The notes: generated by a model not told the origin, from the sequence alone. A stretch of 64,000 nucleotides of DNA from Trichosphaerium sp. ATCC 40318 (GCA_038496445.1 JALMLS010000573.1:248001-312000), one strand, 5' to 3'; shown: positions 47,995 through 61,643, numbered from the stretch's first letter. Translations and numbers: made by a program.

Positions 47995-49119
47995 TTTGGA
48001 GCTATACTTCTTATTGCAGGAGAAAAACTTCCAAAAAAGGTAATAAAGACTTAACCGTGCTGTAAGTGGGCTGAGTGCAAGACGTTGAAACAAAGTAAGG
48101 AGAGATATAATTGTTGCAGTTCAACGTCGACTCAACAGTAATTTGTAAACGCTCAATAGTGCTAAATTGGAGGCTTTGGATTTTTGTGTTTTATGCAGTA
48201 GAAGGATTGCCTTTGTTTTTGTGAGTAAAGCCATTAATTGACTGCATACCTTTATTGGGAATCTTGTAGATGATTCAAATGTGTTTCTTCCCAAACAATA
48301 AGCCAGAAAGTATAGTTAAAGCAAAGGATGTTCCTAAGCGAGTATAGACACTTCCCAAAAAACTGTCAAATTTCCTATTGGCACAAAGAGGCACAATTGG
48401 AACGAGAGTGAGGCCAAAGCTTACGTACGTCACAAATGCAGTTGATTGAACTACATCCGAATCATTAATAACTCAGGATATTTTACAAGTCTTCAAAATA
48501 GCTTAATGAAGTTCGTCTCTGCCTTATGGCCACAGAAACACGCTTTGGAATTAGAAGAGCGTTCTTATGGCTATTAAATGCTTTTTTAGCACTCTTGACA
48601 ACTAAAAGGCGATCTAAAAGGTATGTACATGCTTAGTAGTATCCATTAATGAAACAAAAGCCGATAAAAAGCGTATTTGATCAAATTACTTCTTTGTGTT
48701 TTTTTGTTGGCTTTAAAACTTTTTTGCATCACGTGACTGTGAAACGTTGGATATAAGCAAACGCTCACTAGCGAAAAGCCCATTGAGCGGAATAATATTA
48801 GTTCTGTTGTTTGCTATTTCTAACTTTAATGGCCTGTGTGCTTGTTTTGCGCTATTTAACACAATTGTCATGAGGTTACATAGCATCATAATCATACTTC
48901 CAAATTACTGAAAAAATACTTCTTTGGTAGTTCGTGTCATGTCCCATTTGTTGTTGTAAACCAAAAACACGTGATCGAGTTTAACAAACAAACGAACTAA
49001 CAGTCATATCATAAAATTACCGAAAGGAACCTGTCTTTTTAAACGGCTCGAGACGTCAAGTCTTCGTGCACACAATATGTTTTGTTCGTTTGAAAAAAAA
49101 AAAAAAAACACAAAAAGCA
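47995..49119. other. intergenic stretch
   Basis: Lies between the divergent secreted-protein and kelch genes. Scattered open frames have no supporting features. Confidence 0.6.
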
Positions 49120-52100
49120 ATGGGTGATGCCACTAAAGAGAACTCCTTTAGGTCTAAAACCAATGGATCACGTACTAGTAGTAATGGGGTAAGAGGTAAC
49201 CATGATAATTCAAGCGATTCTGAGAGCAAAGGCCGTCATGTTCTACAAGCTTCTGTTTCTTCAACAGGAAGCGAGGATATTACTATCAATGCGCTCAAAC
49301 AAACGTGGGGTGGTATAAAGGCAGAGAACTTCCTGGGAGATACTCCTATAGCTCGTAACTGTCATGCTACTGATATTAATGGCCATTTGATGATAGTACG
49401 ACTACGTTTAAGTTTTTTTTTTGAAAAAATCGAATTCTTCTTCAACCCTTTTAATGAGTTTTCTCTTGTTTATTATCGTTATTAGGTATTTGGTGGTGTA
49501 CATTTAAATCAAAGGAGCACTGCTTTAAACGATGTCGTGATTTATAATCTTGGTACGCAATTTTAGACGCTTTTTCAAGAGGTTACCTCTTCAAGCCACG
49601 TGCTCAATATTAAAAAGGAACTGTTACTGACTTGTGTTTTTTTTAACAATTGTTTAGAAGAAAACAGGTGGTACAATAAACAGACTACCGGCACAAAGCC
49701 TTCAAAGCGTTATTGCCATTCGGCCAATGTGTGGCAGAATAAACTCATTGTTTTTGGTACGTTTTCTTTATGCTCAGAGCTGTTTTAAGCTTCAACTTTC
49801 TTGAATTACTGATTCACATCAAACAATTGTCTTTTGTTTCTAACACATAGTCTACGCTTTAGGTGGTTTTGATCCTGCTACTACGCTAAGACAAAACGAC
49901 GTTCATTATCTTGACTTGGGTACGGTTTTTATTATCGGTTTATCGAGAGCTGCGTGACGCTTTTAATTTGTTTTTTTATCACGCAGTATTACCACGATAG
50001 GTTTACTTCTCGAATGTTTTATCTGGTTTTTTTATCAAGAAGCAACCCAAGCCAGATTTTTTTTGAAAAGGCCTTTCACATAGAAAACAAATATTTTTAC
50101 ACATACCTCAGTACAAGCCAATGAACGCCTTATATCCATTGTTTGGTGAGGTTGGTTCCTTTTTATCAAGTTTATTTTGTCCTTGTTTTTTTTTTTTCAT
50201 CTTCTTTCTTCTTGCGCGTCTTTGTGTTACAACGTCACGTTGATATAAAAAGCTCAACCTTGTATTTTTATAGATCACTACAGATGGATACAACCTGCTA
50301 TACCCGCAGACACAAGTCCAGAACCGCGAAGCCATCATCGTTCAGTTGTTTATGGGAACAAAGCACGTCATAAAAAAAAAATTTTAAAATGTCGTACCTA
50401 ACGCCATTGTGACAAATTTTACCTTAAAATCACATCATGATTTCTGGTTTTTGTCAGAAATTTTTGTGTTTTTTATTTCTTGATTTTTTGTGAAAAATGT
50501 AGGCTTTCTTTTCGTTTAAATAATTTACTTATGCTTATAATAAAATGTGAGCGTATATAATTATATGTTATTGATCTAATTGATGGATTTTAACGGGAGA
50601 TTAAAGATGATTTGAAAAAATTTTTTTTCTTTTTTTCTTTTTTGGATGCTTGTGTTTTTAATGTACTGTAGCTCCTTGTATTTGGCGGTCTTTCTGGTAA
50701 GACTATGTTACGTTTAAATGGTACGTTAATAAAAGAAAATTAAAACCATAAAATCTTTTGTGATTGTTGATCTTTTGTTCTCTCTAACATCTCACTGTTT
50801 TTTAGACGTTCAGTTACTTGATTTGGGTAGGCGCTTTTCGACTGTTTTGAAAAGGAACTACGTATTCACTTATTGATAGAGTCCTGGCGTTGGTCTACAC
50901 CACAAACAAAGGGTCATGCGCCTTCACAGCGTCTATTCGCATCATTAAATATATGGCGGAATAAGCTGGTGTTGTTTGGCGGTTACACTGGTAAGTAATA
51001 ATAAAAAAAAACGAACTTTGTTTTTTTCTTTTTTTTTTTTTTCATTGGGGTATTGTCGGGAAAACTCCTCTTCGGAACTCTAAGCTGCTTGATTTTTTAT
51101 TTTAAAATTACTTGTAGGTAACCAAAGATTAAATGATGTTCACCTTCTTGACCTTGGTACGTGATATTATACTTGAAATTAAACAAGAAAAAAAAAAGTT
51201 TTTATCTTCGTTCTGTCCAATTTCCACATGTATTTGTGTTGTATGGAATAAGGAGAATTTAAATCAAGCATCTATTTATTCATTAAACCAAAAAAATTAT
51301 AAGAGGTGGTATTTGGATATTGTGATTCGTTTTGTTGATTACTGTCAGCATTTTCGTTAAACTTTTTTTTTATCAGCTTTTTTTAACGTTTGTTTTGCTT
51401 TTACCACTCACGCTAACTCTCCGAAAAGGAACTTGGACGTGGATACAGCCTCTAGTACAAGGAACTAGCCCTACAGCCCGTTATGGCCACAGTACCATGG
51501 TGCTAGGTACCTCTTCAGACGTTATGCTTTGCTGATCTTTTTCTTTCAATTAGGCAATAAACTTCTTGTTTATGGCGGAAATGCTGCATTGAATTATCAC
51601 GAGTCAGATTTACATCTATTAGATTTGGGCACGTGATATTTAAAAAAACAAAACCGAATAAGTTTACAAAAAAGACACGTGATACGTGTTAAATTGCTAA
51701 TCACCTCAAGTTTAGAAACTATGTGTTGGGTTGGTTTAGATGAGAAAAGAAGTGTTGTAGGTCATGCATATCATACAGCTGTTCTATACCAAAATAAAAT
51801 ATTCTATTGGGGAGGAAAACACTCTGATGATACAGTCAATAACGATATTACAATCCTAGACTACAGTGACGTGTTTATTATTCTTTGCTGACTTCATTGA
51901 AAACTCATTTCTTCTGTAGCTACAATCAATGCTTTGAAAGAAGTAACGTTTGACGAAGCTGTTGATCGTATACAATCTACATTTAGTCGACTTTCTGTCG
52001 TTATAGGATCTGGTACTGAGCCTACCATAATAGAATCAACGCACAGGTATGTCATTGATTGCAATATGCTAGCGATCGACATCTAACTAAGAATCAAACA

Positions 52101-53278
52101 TATTTTATTTGAACGCCTGTTATTTTCTTACCAGGTTGGTTTAGGGATAGAATGTCTCGGCGTAGTTTAACTCCAGTAACTCCTGAAATGCTGCAAGCAT
52201 TCGAACAAGGATTATACGTACCACCAACTCAAAGTCGTCCGTAAGTTGAATTTTCTGTTAAACCAGTTTTTTGTCATTACTAACTGATCATGTTAGAACA
52301 TCGATGCATTCTCATATATCTGGAGCTACTAGGCCACAATCAGTAAGTTGGGTTTTTTTTTCCGGCATATGGATAATCAGTGAATGCTTACTTTTTTCCC
52401 TCGTGTAGCAAGGTTTCTGGCGTCAGAGTCAACAACTAGGTCTTATGTCTATCAACCATGAAGTAGATGATATGCTTCGTACACTAAGAAAACAGTTTAC
52501 TCATTTGATGGAGGAGAGAAAATACTTACAACACGAAGCACATGCGCTAGACAAGAAGGTGCGTTCAATTTGAAAAAAAACCCTCTCCACTTAACCTTTT
52601 CGGCTTTTGATTACAAAAGAATACTTCCGTCATTTACTAACTGATACTGATACGCTGCATTACTGCGAAATACGTATTATTGGAATATTAATAGTTGTAT
52701 TAGCGATCCAAGTTTGAGGATGAGAAGAAGAGAATGGCAAAATACTTAAAGCAACATAACGGAAATCAAAAGATTCGTCTTAGTGTTGGTGGAGCAGAGT
52801 TTTGTACTACTTTATCTACCCTCACAAACGATAGAGATTCTATGTTAGCTTCTATGTTTAGTGGTAGATACAACGTTACCAAGGATGAATCCGTAAGTGC
52901 ATTGTTTTCTGAAAATCTTCTGAACGAATGAAAAGTTGCTTTGATTCTCCTTTTGTTGCACTGTATAATTATGTAGTACGATGATCACATAATCTTATTC
53001 TTTATATAGGGTTGTGTCTTTATAGACAGAGATGGGACTCATTTCCGTTATATTCTAAAGTATCCACACCAAGAACTTTTTTCTTTCCTTCTTTTTTCGT
53101 ATATTAAAAACCTTCACTGAAAAAAAGCTATCTTCGAGACGGAGCTATTACTCTACCTAAGGATGAGATACTCTATAATGATCTTCTTCGTGAGGCAAAA
53201 TTTTACCTTCTTGGAGGGTTGATTGAGCACTTGGAAGAGAAGTTAAACGCCTTTGAAGAAAAAGATAATGTAAAATAA
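49120..53278 (+). CDS. kelch-repeat / coiled-coil / BTB (T1-type) protein
   Basis: It starts MGDATKENSFRS at 49120. Six kelch blades follow over many short exons, each with a Gly-Gly core: VFGGVHLNQ, VFGGFDP, VFGGLSG, LFGGYTGN, VYGGNAAL and YWGGKHSD. After a linker comes a coiled coil (HEVDDMLRTLRKQFTHLMEE). A phase-0 intron (52559-52712) joins DKK to FEDEKKRMAKYL and then a potassium-channel-tetramerisation type BTB domain (IRLSVGGAEFCTTLSTL, VFIDRDGTHFRYILNYLRDG, AKFYLLGGLIEHL), exons 52713-52892, 53010-53059 and 53128-53278. Kelch propellers bind partners and KCTD-type BTB domains often recruit cullin-3 ligases, so a ubiquitin-ligase adaptor is plausible. Two introns, 50363-50671 and 51629-51715, only fit if the donor is GC rather than GT. 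Confidence 0.8.
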
Positions 53279-54749
53279 CACCAAAAAAAAAGAAAACCAA
53301 ATCAAAACTGACCAAACTTATCCCTCGTACAGTACCTACAATACAGTACCTTTTTTTAAAAAACCCAGATGAAACAGATTTTTGTATTTTTATTATGATT
53401 GAAAAGAAAAGACAAAAAATAAAATAGATATTTCTTGCTTTACAAGCTGAATGTTAACGGTGATACTGATAAAGTTTTTGAAGAAATTTGTTCAACTTTT
53501 CACCTACATTGTTTAGAATTCCTTTCCTCAGTGCGCGGCCTTGTTCATGCAACTTGGGTAATGGTTATTGGTTTAGGCACTCGTATCATTTTACCTACAG
53601 GTGGTACCTTGAACGTTCAGGCTCAGAGCTTGGTTTTTGTTGATACTGGTGAAAAAACATAACAATGTTGAGCAAACTTCCTTACTTAATGCGCTAATTT
53701 TGCTAGGTTACTTGAGAGAGTTACAGTTTCGCTAGGGCTGCACTAAGAATTTTATGAGGTTACAGCACAAGCAATATTGCAAGGCAAAATCCAACGTATT
53801 CTAATATCGACAGCAGATAGGCTTGTGTTCTGTGTTGTACCTAATTCAAGCGACAGTTTCACTACTAAGTGGTTATGCCATATTTATTGTTTAGAATATT
53901 GTTTTCGCAGCTCGAGTTGGTGGAGCTTACGCCGAAAACACTTCACGGAGTAATGTTAAGTTGAACTTGTTGCCTATTTTGATTACCTTGTGTTCTATAA
54001 TGGTGTTAAGCGATTAACAATACATAGTTACACGTATTAGCTCAAACGGTATTGAGAACACTGAGGAATTGACCCGGATGTCGACAAACTATTAACGATA
54101 ATGCATATTTCGAGCTCGGTTTGGTTCATCATTGTGAGTATGTAGTTCACGTTAACGAGCAAACCTGTTTTATTTACGTGCTAGCACCCGTAAAACAAGT
54201 CATGAGGGATGAAAAATGCGTAGGTTATGAGTAGTGACGACTCAAAAAATGGATTTTTTTTTTTTCGGATCCGTCAATTCCTGAAAAACGCTAAGTTCAC
54301 TCTAACAGGTTTAAATACGTTCCTCGATACTAACTAGTTTAATATTGTAACGTTTTACGCATCATGATGAAAAAAAAAAACATGACATTTCTTGCAAGGT
54401 CCTTTCTTCGCGTTTTGGTGTAAAAAACAACACCTCATGGCGTAGAAAGTGCGATAAAACCACACGCGAGACTTAATTTTATGCATTGAACAAGTTAAGT
54501 CATAAAAACAGTTTGCAAGTACTGAGAGGAGCATTTCTCGAACTCTTTACCTTATAAGGTGCGCATAGTGTAAAAAGCAGACAACTAGACGTCTTTTAGT
54601 GATACAATACGCGTTTAAATTGTTTAACCACCTTATAGCTATAGCTATAACTACAAGACGAAATAGTGTGGTACGGCATTTCGATTGTAGGATTGCAAAA
54701 TTAACCGCTCTTTTTTTGTTAAGGCAGAATATTACGAAGAAATAAAAAA
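53279..54749. other. intergenic stretch
   Basis: No gene recognised between the kelch-BTB gene and the next plus-strand gene. Confidence 0.6.
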
Positions 54750-56570
54750 ATGCTTTCGAAAGGGCTAAAAAGGTACCTGAATTCTACAACTTTTTTATAC
54801 CTAAGTCTCCTCTCATTTTTTTTTTCAAGGCCATTAGCAGATAACCAAACTGAGCAACCGTCGAAGAAGCATAAACCAGAACCTGTAGAGTATGTTTTAA
54901 ATTGTGTCAAGGGGCAACAAATTATTCAACGTAAAAAAGACATGATTGCTGTACGTCAACAATTTGAGTTCTTTTGACATACCTTGACATACCTTGATGT
55001 AATGAAATATAGTCTGGAGAGATACCACCACCGATCGTTCTTTCATTGCACAAAATCACACGTACGTACAAGCATTCTTGTTTTTTTCCATTTTCTGGTT
55101 TATCACTCACAGCCACATAGTTTCAGATAAATTCCAAGATTATTGCTACAGCGTGGTTGTAGACTACATAGACAAACCAGAAAGATACACACCATGTACC
55201 GACAGTGTTCACCAAGACTATTTAGAAGTTGCACTTCCAGCACAACTTGCAAATAGGCGCCTTGCGGTGGTATGCTTCTTTATGTCAAATGGACTCTAAT
55301 ATTGTTAGGACAAGTATTTGTCCTACTATAAGTGTTTTAATACTGAGGAAATATACTTCTTATACTATTTCCTAGCTCCATTTTTATTGTACGTTGATGT
55401 TTCTAATTCTTGTTTTATTCTATTTATTTTTGCGTAATCTTGCGCTCATTTTTCTTTGCAGGGAACATTATAATGAAAAAGGCAAACTTAAAACTAAGTG
55501 CAGCACTTTTAAGCGTGAAAGAAAAGCGTTTGAAACCCAGGTTAATGCAGTTTTTCCACTTGAAACTAAATCTGTTTTTCTTTAGCTACACTTTCAACTT
55601 TTGAAGTTGCTTTGGTATAAGTTGTCAGTTGATCAACAGAATTCACTTCATTACGATTTTGTACCTATTTGTGCCTACGGATATGGAAACGAAACGAAAT
55701 ACTTGTACAAGCCAACTTACTTTATTGATTCTACTAACACAACTCTTTAGTAAGTCTAAAGTGAAAGTTCTTTCAGTGGGATACAATGGAGCAAGAAGTG
55801 ATCAAATACTGGGATGCAATGGAGTGACTATGGTTGACTTTATAAACGCACATCCGTTTGAGTTTGTACCGAAAAAAATAACTGACAAGTTTAAACACAT
55901 AGCGAATACTTATTTCTCTTCAGTAAGTTATCTATTTATCATTGCTATTAATGTTATTTTTTAGAAAAAACGAAAAGGACACCACTACTTTTCCAGAATA
56001 TCAATGCTTCTGAACGGTATCGATGCAGACTATTGTTCTGAAACCATAAAAAACACTTGCTTGCATATTGACTTACTGTCACCTTTTACAACTGCTGAAA
56101 ACTGGGGAAGTCTTTCAGGCATGAATTACATTACAAAGCAAAGAAAGAAACTAACCCCTTTTAAAATAGACCCAATAAAACAAATGAATGAAGTGTTTTC
56201 ACCTTTAGCTCTTCATAGAATTACTCATCTAAAACCAGACATTGTTTTTATGAGTTTAACGCTTAAACATGTTCAATATACCTTTACAATTGGTCCTTGT
56301 AGAGTTGTTGACGGTTGTAGCATTGTAAAAACAAAGAGGACATACAATTTGATTTATGCTGTAGCTACATTAATACTACCAGATAACAATCGTCATGACT
56401 TCTTAATGTTTCAAATCGCACCTCAACAACTACCAGCAGGTGGTCTATCAAATGTTGAAACAATTGGATGGGGCATAGAAATGAAGCAATTTTTGCGTAA
56501 GTTTTGTGATAGAAACAAAAAGACGTACAAAAATTTAGTGAAAAGGCTAAGAGCGGGATATTCTTTTTGA
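54750..56570 (+). CDS. hypothetical multi-exon protein
   Basis: The ATG at 54750 starts a 23-nt exon (MLSKGLK) joined in phase to RPLADNQTEQPSKKHKPEPV, which has a nuclear-signal-like KKHK. Later pieces are IVLSLHKIT, SDKFQDYCYSVVVDYIDKPE, VHQDYLEVALPAQLANRRLA, then VDFINAHPFEFVPKKITDKF and the last exon with LLNGIDADYCSETIKNTCLH to the stop at 56570. Frame continuity between 55270 and 55500 may need a 13-nt micro-exon (55378-55390). The reading frame between 55600 and 55790 is also uncertain. I do not recognise any domain. The hydrophilic composition and consistent splice signals support a real gene. Confidence 0.5.
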
Positions 56571-57653
56571 AACGCCACAAAATTAATGTTGAAAAATAAC
56601 AATAAATAAAATACATGTTGAGCAATTTGGTTTGGGTTTTTTTAAATCACATGGCACTATGCCTAAGCTAACAACTGATAGACTTCTGGAAAGTTAAATT
56701 TAAATGTACACGTTTTGACTGTGTGGAGGGTTTAAGTTTCGAGGCAACAATTAGTGAGCTATGGGATTTTTATTATGTGTTAGCTTCACTTGGTCTTGTT
56801 AGTCCAACTACCAGATTGGAGGGGAATGCATCTCCCTCGGCGTCAATATGTGTTTTTCACTCCAACATAACTTCAGTACAACATTGGAGCAACACACCAT
56901 CAAGTCAGGTCTTGAATTCTCAAGTTACTTGCCACCCGCATATCAACTATTAAAGGAGAACAAGTGCTCGGGATTTAAGCGTAATTTGATCAAACAAACA
57001 AGACCTGAAACCACAGTTTACGCCTACCAGCGATAGCTGTTAGTAGTGCGTAACAACTTTTCACAATCAGAGTTCTTTGTCTACAACAATCCAATCGGCA
57101 TTGCAACATTTTCGACTTTTCGGCTCGATTCGAATAGTTTTATCGCTATCCACACTGTGCCACCAATGGCGTACTATTTGGGCTGAATGTAGGATAAGAA
57201 AAGGTGTCGTCCCACGTGTTTCGTTAAGATAGCTGCTATAGACATGACTGCTATTTTGGAATTGTTTGTTAAATTGTCTTTGTAGATTAATGTCGCTTTT
57301 GATGGTTGTTAGGTACAGTCATTGGGCCGTATAAACTTGGGAACGATACGCAGCGTTTAATCGCTCTGGAATAGGGCACTGTGACATATCTGTTTTCGCA
57401 CTCAATTCTACAGCGAACAATTAAAGAGATGTACAAAAGATTGTAGAAGAGAAAATTAGAAACAGCTTACATGAGGCTTGATCTGTTGGTAGGATAATTG
57501 TTTTCACATCTTCAAAATTTTTAGTTTGCACTCTGTGCCAGTCATTGTGGATTCAAAAATAAGCAGTAATTGTATTTAAAAGGTTTATTTATTGATTAAA
57601 ACAATAACACTGTGTTTTGTGAAAGGTTTTTGCTTGCTATCAACCTCCCTTAT
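56571..57653. other. intergenic stretch between convergent genes
   Basis: No gene recognised. An open frame at 56723-56953 has no supporting features. Confidence 0.6.
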
Positions 57654-60600
57654 TTATAGAACAGTTGATCCAGGCATGTTCATACTGATTCCTCTGATAT
57701 TGAGATGTTTCGAGCAAAGTATAGCTCCTCGTTGAGCCATACGTACAGGAGATGGAACCGAAATAGGATCTATGAAGCATTAAGACAAAAAGTTAAAATG
57801 CAAATATTGAAATTCATGTTGTACTGTTCATGTTAAAGTATAGCAAACAGAGGCCATAAGTTAGCTGTACGATAACGTTTTGATCAAACTGAGCGATAGT
57901 AGTATCAAATAAAATCTCGTAGCGCGTTGGACGAGCCAACTGCTTGGTGCCTTTAACCTACAAAAAAAAATAAATTTGGCTTAGAAGCATCAAAACTCAA
58001 ATAATAGCCGTACAGTTTTCCCAACGTGAGATTGTAGAATAAATCCACGTTGTGGCCAATGCGTTATAGGTGCAACTAAGCTACTACTGTCTTCGCTGTC
58101 AGCTTCTTGATTTGCCATAGCGTGAGGATCACCATCAGTATGTGTTAAATTTTCAGCATAAATACCCTCTTCAACTGCACGAAGAGATGCTTCTGGTGTT
58201 GTTTTCTCAACAAACAATGCATTTCGTATTTTGACCAAATGCGTGTCTATAAGAGTGCCTGGCTCGAGGTTATCGACATTAGTTCCTAAAGTACATAAAT
58301 AAGTATTTGTTAACAACTGAAACTGAAGAAAAATGAAATGTTGTTTTTCACTCACCTCTTTGTGTAACTGCCATGATACGTGTTTTTATACGTCCAATGA
58401 CACAAATATACTGCATTGTTATTACTTGGTTTCCATTGGAAGTCACATTGTAAGTCTAGGAAATCCACGTGAGTGAAACAAGCTATCTCAATAAAGACAA
58501 AAGCTTTTACCTTTACTAGTTTGGCAATACTATTGATTTCAGCATCTCTCCCTCTCACGCCTCCTTCACTATTTTTCTGTTAGTGGCAAACCGTGTGTAT
58601 TATTATAAAAGCATACCGGTATATTATGAGGTATTTTGGATACCCTCCAGTATCAGCTTTATGACCTAAGTACAGTTTAACATTTCAAAACAATAGGGTT
58701 TTAATTTCATACGTTCAAAGGCATTCTCAAACCATTCCTAAAGGAAAAAAGGTATTAGCTACTTGTACAGATCAACAATACTTACCAGTGAAACGTTTCC
58801 GTCTGCCGCAGATGTAACTTGTTTAGAGTAAACAACCTCACTTGGGTATCCACTGTCCGAACTTCCGTACATCGTAAACCTAAAAGATAAGTGAGTTTTT
58901 CTGTACATCGAACCATAACGCACATGCATAACCACCGTTTACCGCCTGTACTTGAACTAGCGATCCCGCATATTACCATACTAGATAAGAACTTGCTGTT
59001 GATACTAGGATGACCCCAGTTCGTGATCTTCCAAGGTAATCCACCCAACTTTCTTACAACCTAGATAACAATTATCAATGGAGCTTTTGGTTAACGAAAA
59101 AGCGCCTCACACGTGCCTGAATACATAACTTTTGTAGAGCTGAATGTTTTAAGAGTACACTAAAAAGGAACGATACATGAGCAAGAAAACTTTGATGTAA
59201 CAAAACAATGTGAAAGAAAATAGTACCTTGCATGAACACATTGAGACACAACATTGTATTGGTCAAGTTTTTCCTTTATGACTCTATAGAGGTGATCGTT
59301 ATCACCTTTTCTACCAGAAAAAATAACGAGGACAAATCTGTATTTGGCTCCGCTGTCAAGCTCTTCGTTCAACTTGCGTTCTAATCTAAAAAAAGATGTC
59401 TGATAAGTAACTTTTTTGTCAAACAGTTTTTTTTTTCTCTTACTCATTATTTTTAAACACCACCACTTTAGTTTGGTTGTTAGCTATCATCCCATACTCT
59501 TTCATTTTATTAAAAAAGCTATTCTCACTATTTTGAGCACCACCAGCGACAAAAACAATCCAAGGATCTCTAAAGTCCAACCTCCTAGAAACAGTGTTTT
59601 GATCCCAATGTGTCGTTTTTGGATCTACTTTTTTAGAATTACGTGGCGCCATCTCTAGCCTAGATACAAACATTATTGTTGTTGCTATCAATAGGTACAC
59701 AATCTGAAGTAAAACGCACGTGATAGGGTTAATATAAACACCATCAAACTGTAAGGGAGCATCCTCAATAGTAAAGTTCCATTTATCAAGATCTCCTCCC
59801 TTTGAAGCTTGCAAAGTATTTGCATTGTTAATGACGACATCATATCTTTTGCGTGCATCAATCTTAGTCAAACTATCCATTTCTTTGATATCCTTTGGAC
59901 TAAAAACTCCAATTAGGTACAAAAGTAACACTATTCCCATTGCCAGTGGCACATACCTTAGGTTACCAATGATACGGCATAATTGCGGAAGGTACCTTGT
60001 ACTCTTATCGTTCTGTCTAGCTGGCCTGCAAAAAAAGGTGAGAAAGAGAAGGGAAGTGACCATTACTGTATTTTACGCACACTATCAATGGTTGGTTAAC
60101 ATCAATTGTTATGGTGTATGTATTGTAGTAGTATTCTTCAAAGGTAAGTGAGTTCTCGTCTTCACTGTCAATTCTGAGTTTGTTCAATGGTATACCCTCA
60201 TGAAAGTCCAAGGATCTGCAAATCAAGAAGGTAAGTATGAAATAAGACGAAGGAAAGAAAACACTTACTCAGCAAAAAAAGATACTCTGCGCTTGCCATA
60301 GTTCGTAACCATTTGCTTATGAGAAATGAAGTCCCTCAATTTTCTGTTGCGAGGAAGTTCATGAAACCTACCTATTGTATACAGTTAACTTAAACATGTG
60401 GAAGTACAAGTACTAACCATATTCTTTGATTGTGTCCCAGACAGTCTCTACAGGTAGAAGTAAGCAACGTCACCTAGAGACAAACAAAAAAAAACTCACG
60501 TGTTTTTAGACACTTATAGATGTTATCAACAAATATTAAATCTACATCAGCACAAACAAAACCACGCCCACGATAAGGTGCTGTAGCACCTTCATAAACA

Positions 60601-61643
60601 TCCATGTATCTCATTTTTTTCACTGGAGTTTTCCTCAATTGGTCACGCCCTAGCCTTAAGGGAAATTGTTTGCCAAGCATCTTAAACAAGAACAGTATTA
60701 GCGCCTTATCTGCTTGTTAACCATGAATAAAACGTACTATTCTTAGTATGGAGTTAATGATGTGGCTCCTAGCCGCGGCGTTTGTGTTAACATCAACTGT
60801 AGCTACATACTTGAACTGTAGAAAATACTCTCTTTTTCCTGGGACACCTTTGAGTGGCACATCTGTAAAATGAATGACGTTAATGTCAAAATTGAAAGCA
60901 AAGTAAAGTGGTACAGCGTGACCCCTTTAAAAGCAAATGTGGCTGTAAACGTACTTGGTACAGTTGCATCTTCCTTTAGAAGATACAAGTTTCTACCGCC
61001 CATTATCCAACTAGAAGATAACTAAATACACAATATCTAGCGCTAACTAATACGCACGGGGTATTTGGTATATTATTATTGATCCACACTGAAACCAAGA
61101 TTGAGAGTAGTCTCATTGAATATATCATGGGCTAAAAAAACGTGTCATCAAAAATGGATTAAACGAAAACATGTGCATACCTGTATTTCAATAGAATACA
61201 TCTGTATGGGACATTTGGGCTCGATATGCACCTTGAATGCATTTGACACAAGCCACACAGTTTTGTTTGGCTCGTGTTTATACAAAAACGACTTTTTTAC
61301 TTCGTCTTCGTCAACATCGTAATCTACATCGTAGTATGTATACTACATACAAGTAAGCAGAGAAAGACACTGTATTCATTCACACCTCTGGCTCACATCT
61401 TATTCGGTCGTATTTACCTAAAAAAAAACCACGTGACAAAAGTGATGACATGACTTAAAACATACCATCCAAATCAAGAGGCTTCAGTTGGCTTCTTCCA
61501 GGCCTTGGTCCTCTACCTCGCCAACCGCCACTGCCGCCTCTATCACCCCAGCCGCCTCTATCACCTCTACCGCCTCTATCACCCCAGCCGCCTCTCTGTG
61601 GAGCTCTTCCTCGTTGTGGGTAGGGCTCGAACCTACGTGCCAT
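57654..61643 (-). CDS. Argonaute with degenerate slicer site
   Basis: It starts at 61643 with an RGG-rich tail (RGGWGDRGGRGDRGG). Domains follow in Argonaute order: N domain (61360-60480), PAZ (about 60240-59900; YYYNTYTITIDVNQPLI, STRYLPQLCRIIG), linker 2 with SKKVDPKTTHWDQNTVSRR, MID (59660-59062) and PIWI (59060-57654). MID keeps YRVIKEKLDQYNVVSQCV and RKLGG, the Tyr, Lys, Gln and Lys that hold the guide 5' phosphate. In PIWI the usual G-x-D-V is CGIASSS, the usual YRDG is YREG, and the usual RPxHY is RPTRY, so three slicer positions are changed. An acidic insert of about 60 residues lies before GFILQSHVG. The protein should bind small RNAs but probably cannot cut. Stop at 57654 after MPGSTVL. 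One intron (59116-59061) appears to use a GC donor. Confidence 0.85.

Noticed and set aside
52734-53278. BTB protein as a separate gene starting at the ATG 52734
   Set aside because: An acceptor at 52712 and phase-0 coding (FEDEKKRM) upstream of that ATG join it to the coiled coil of the kelch gene.
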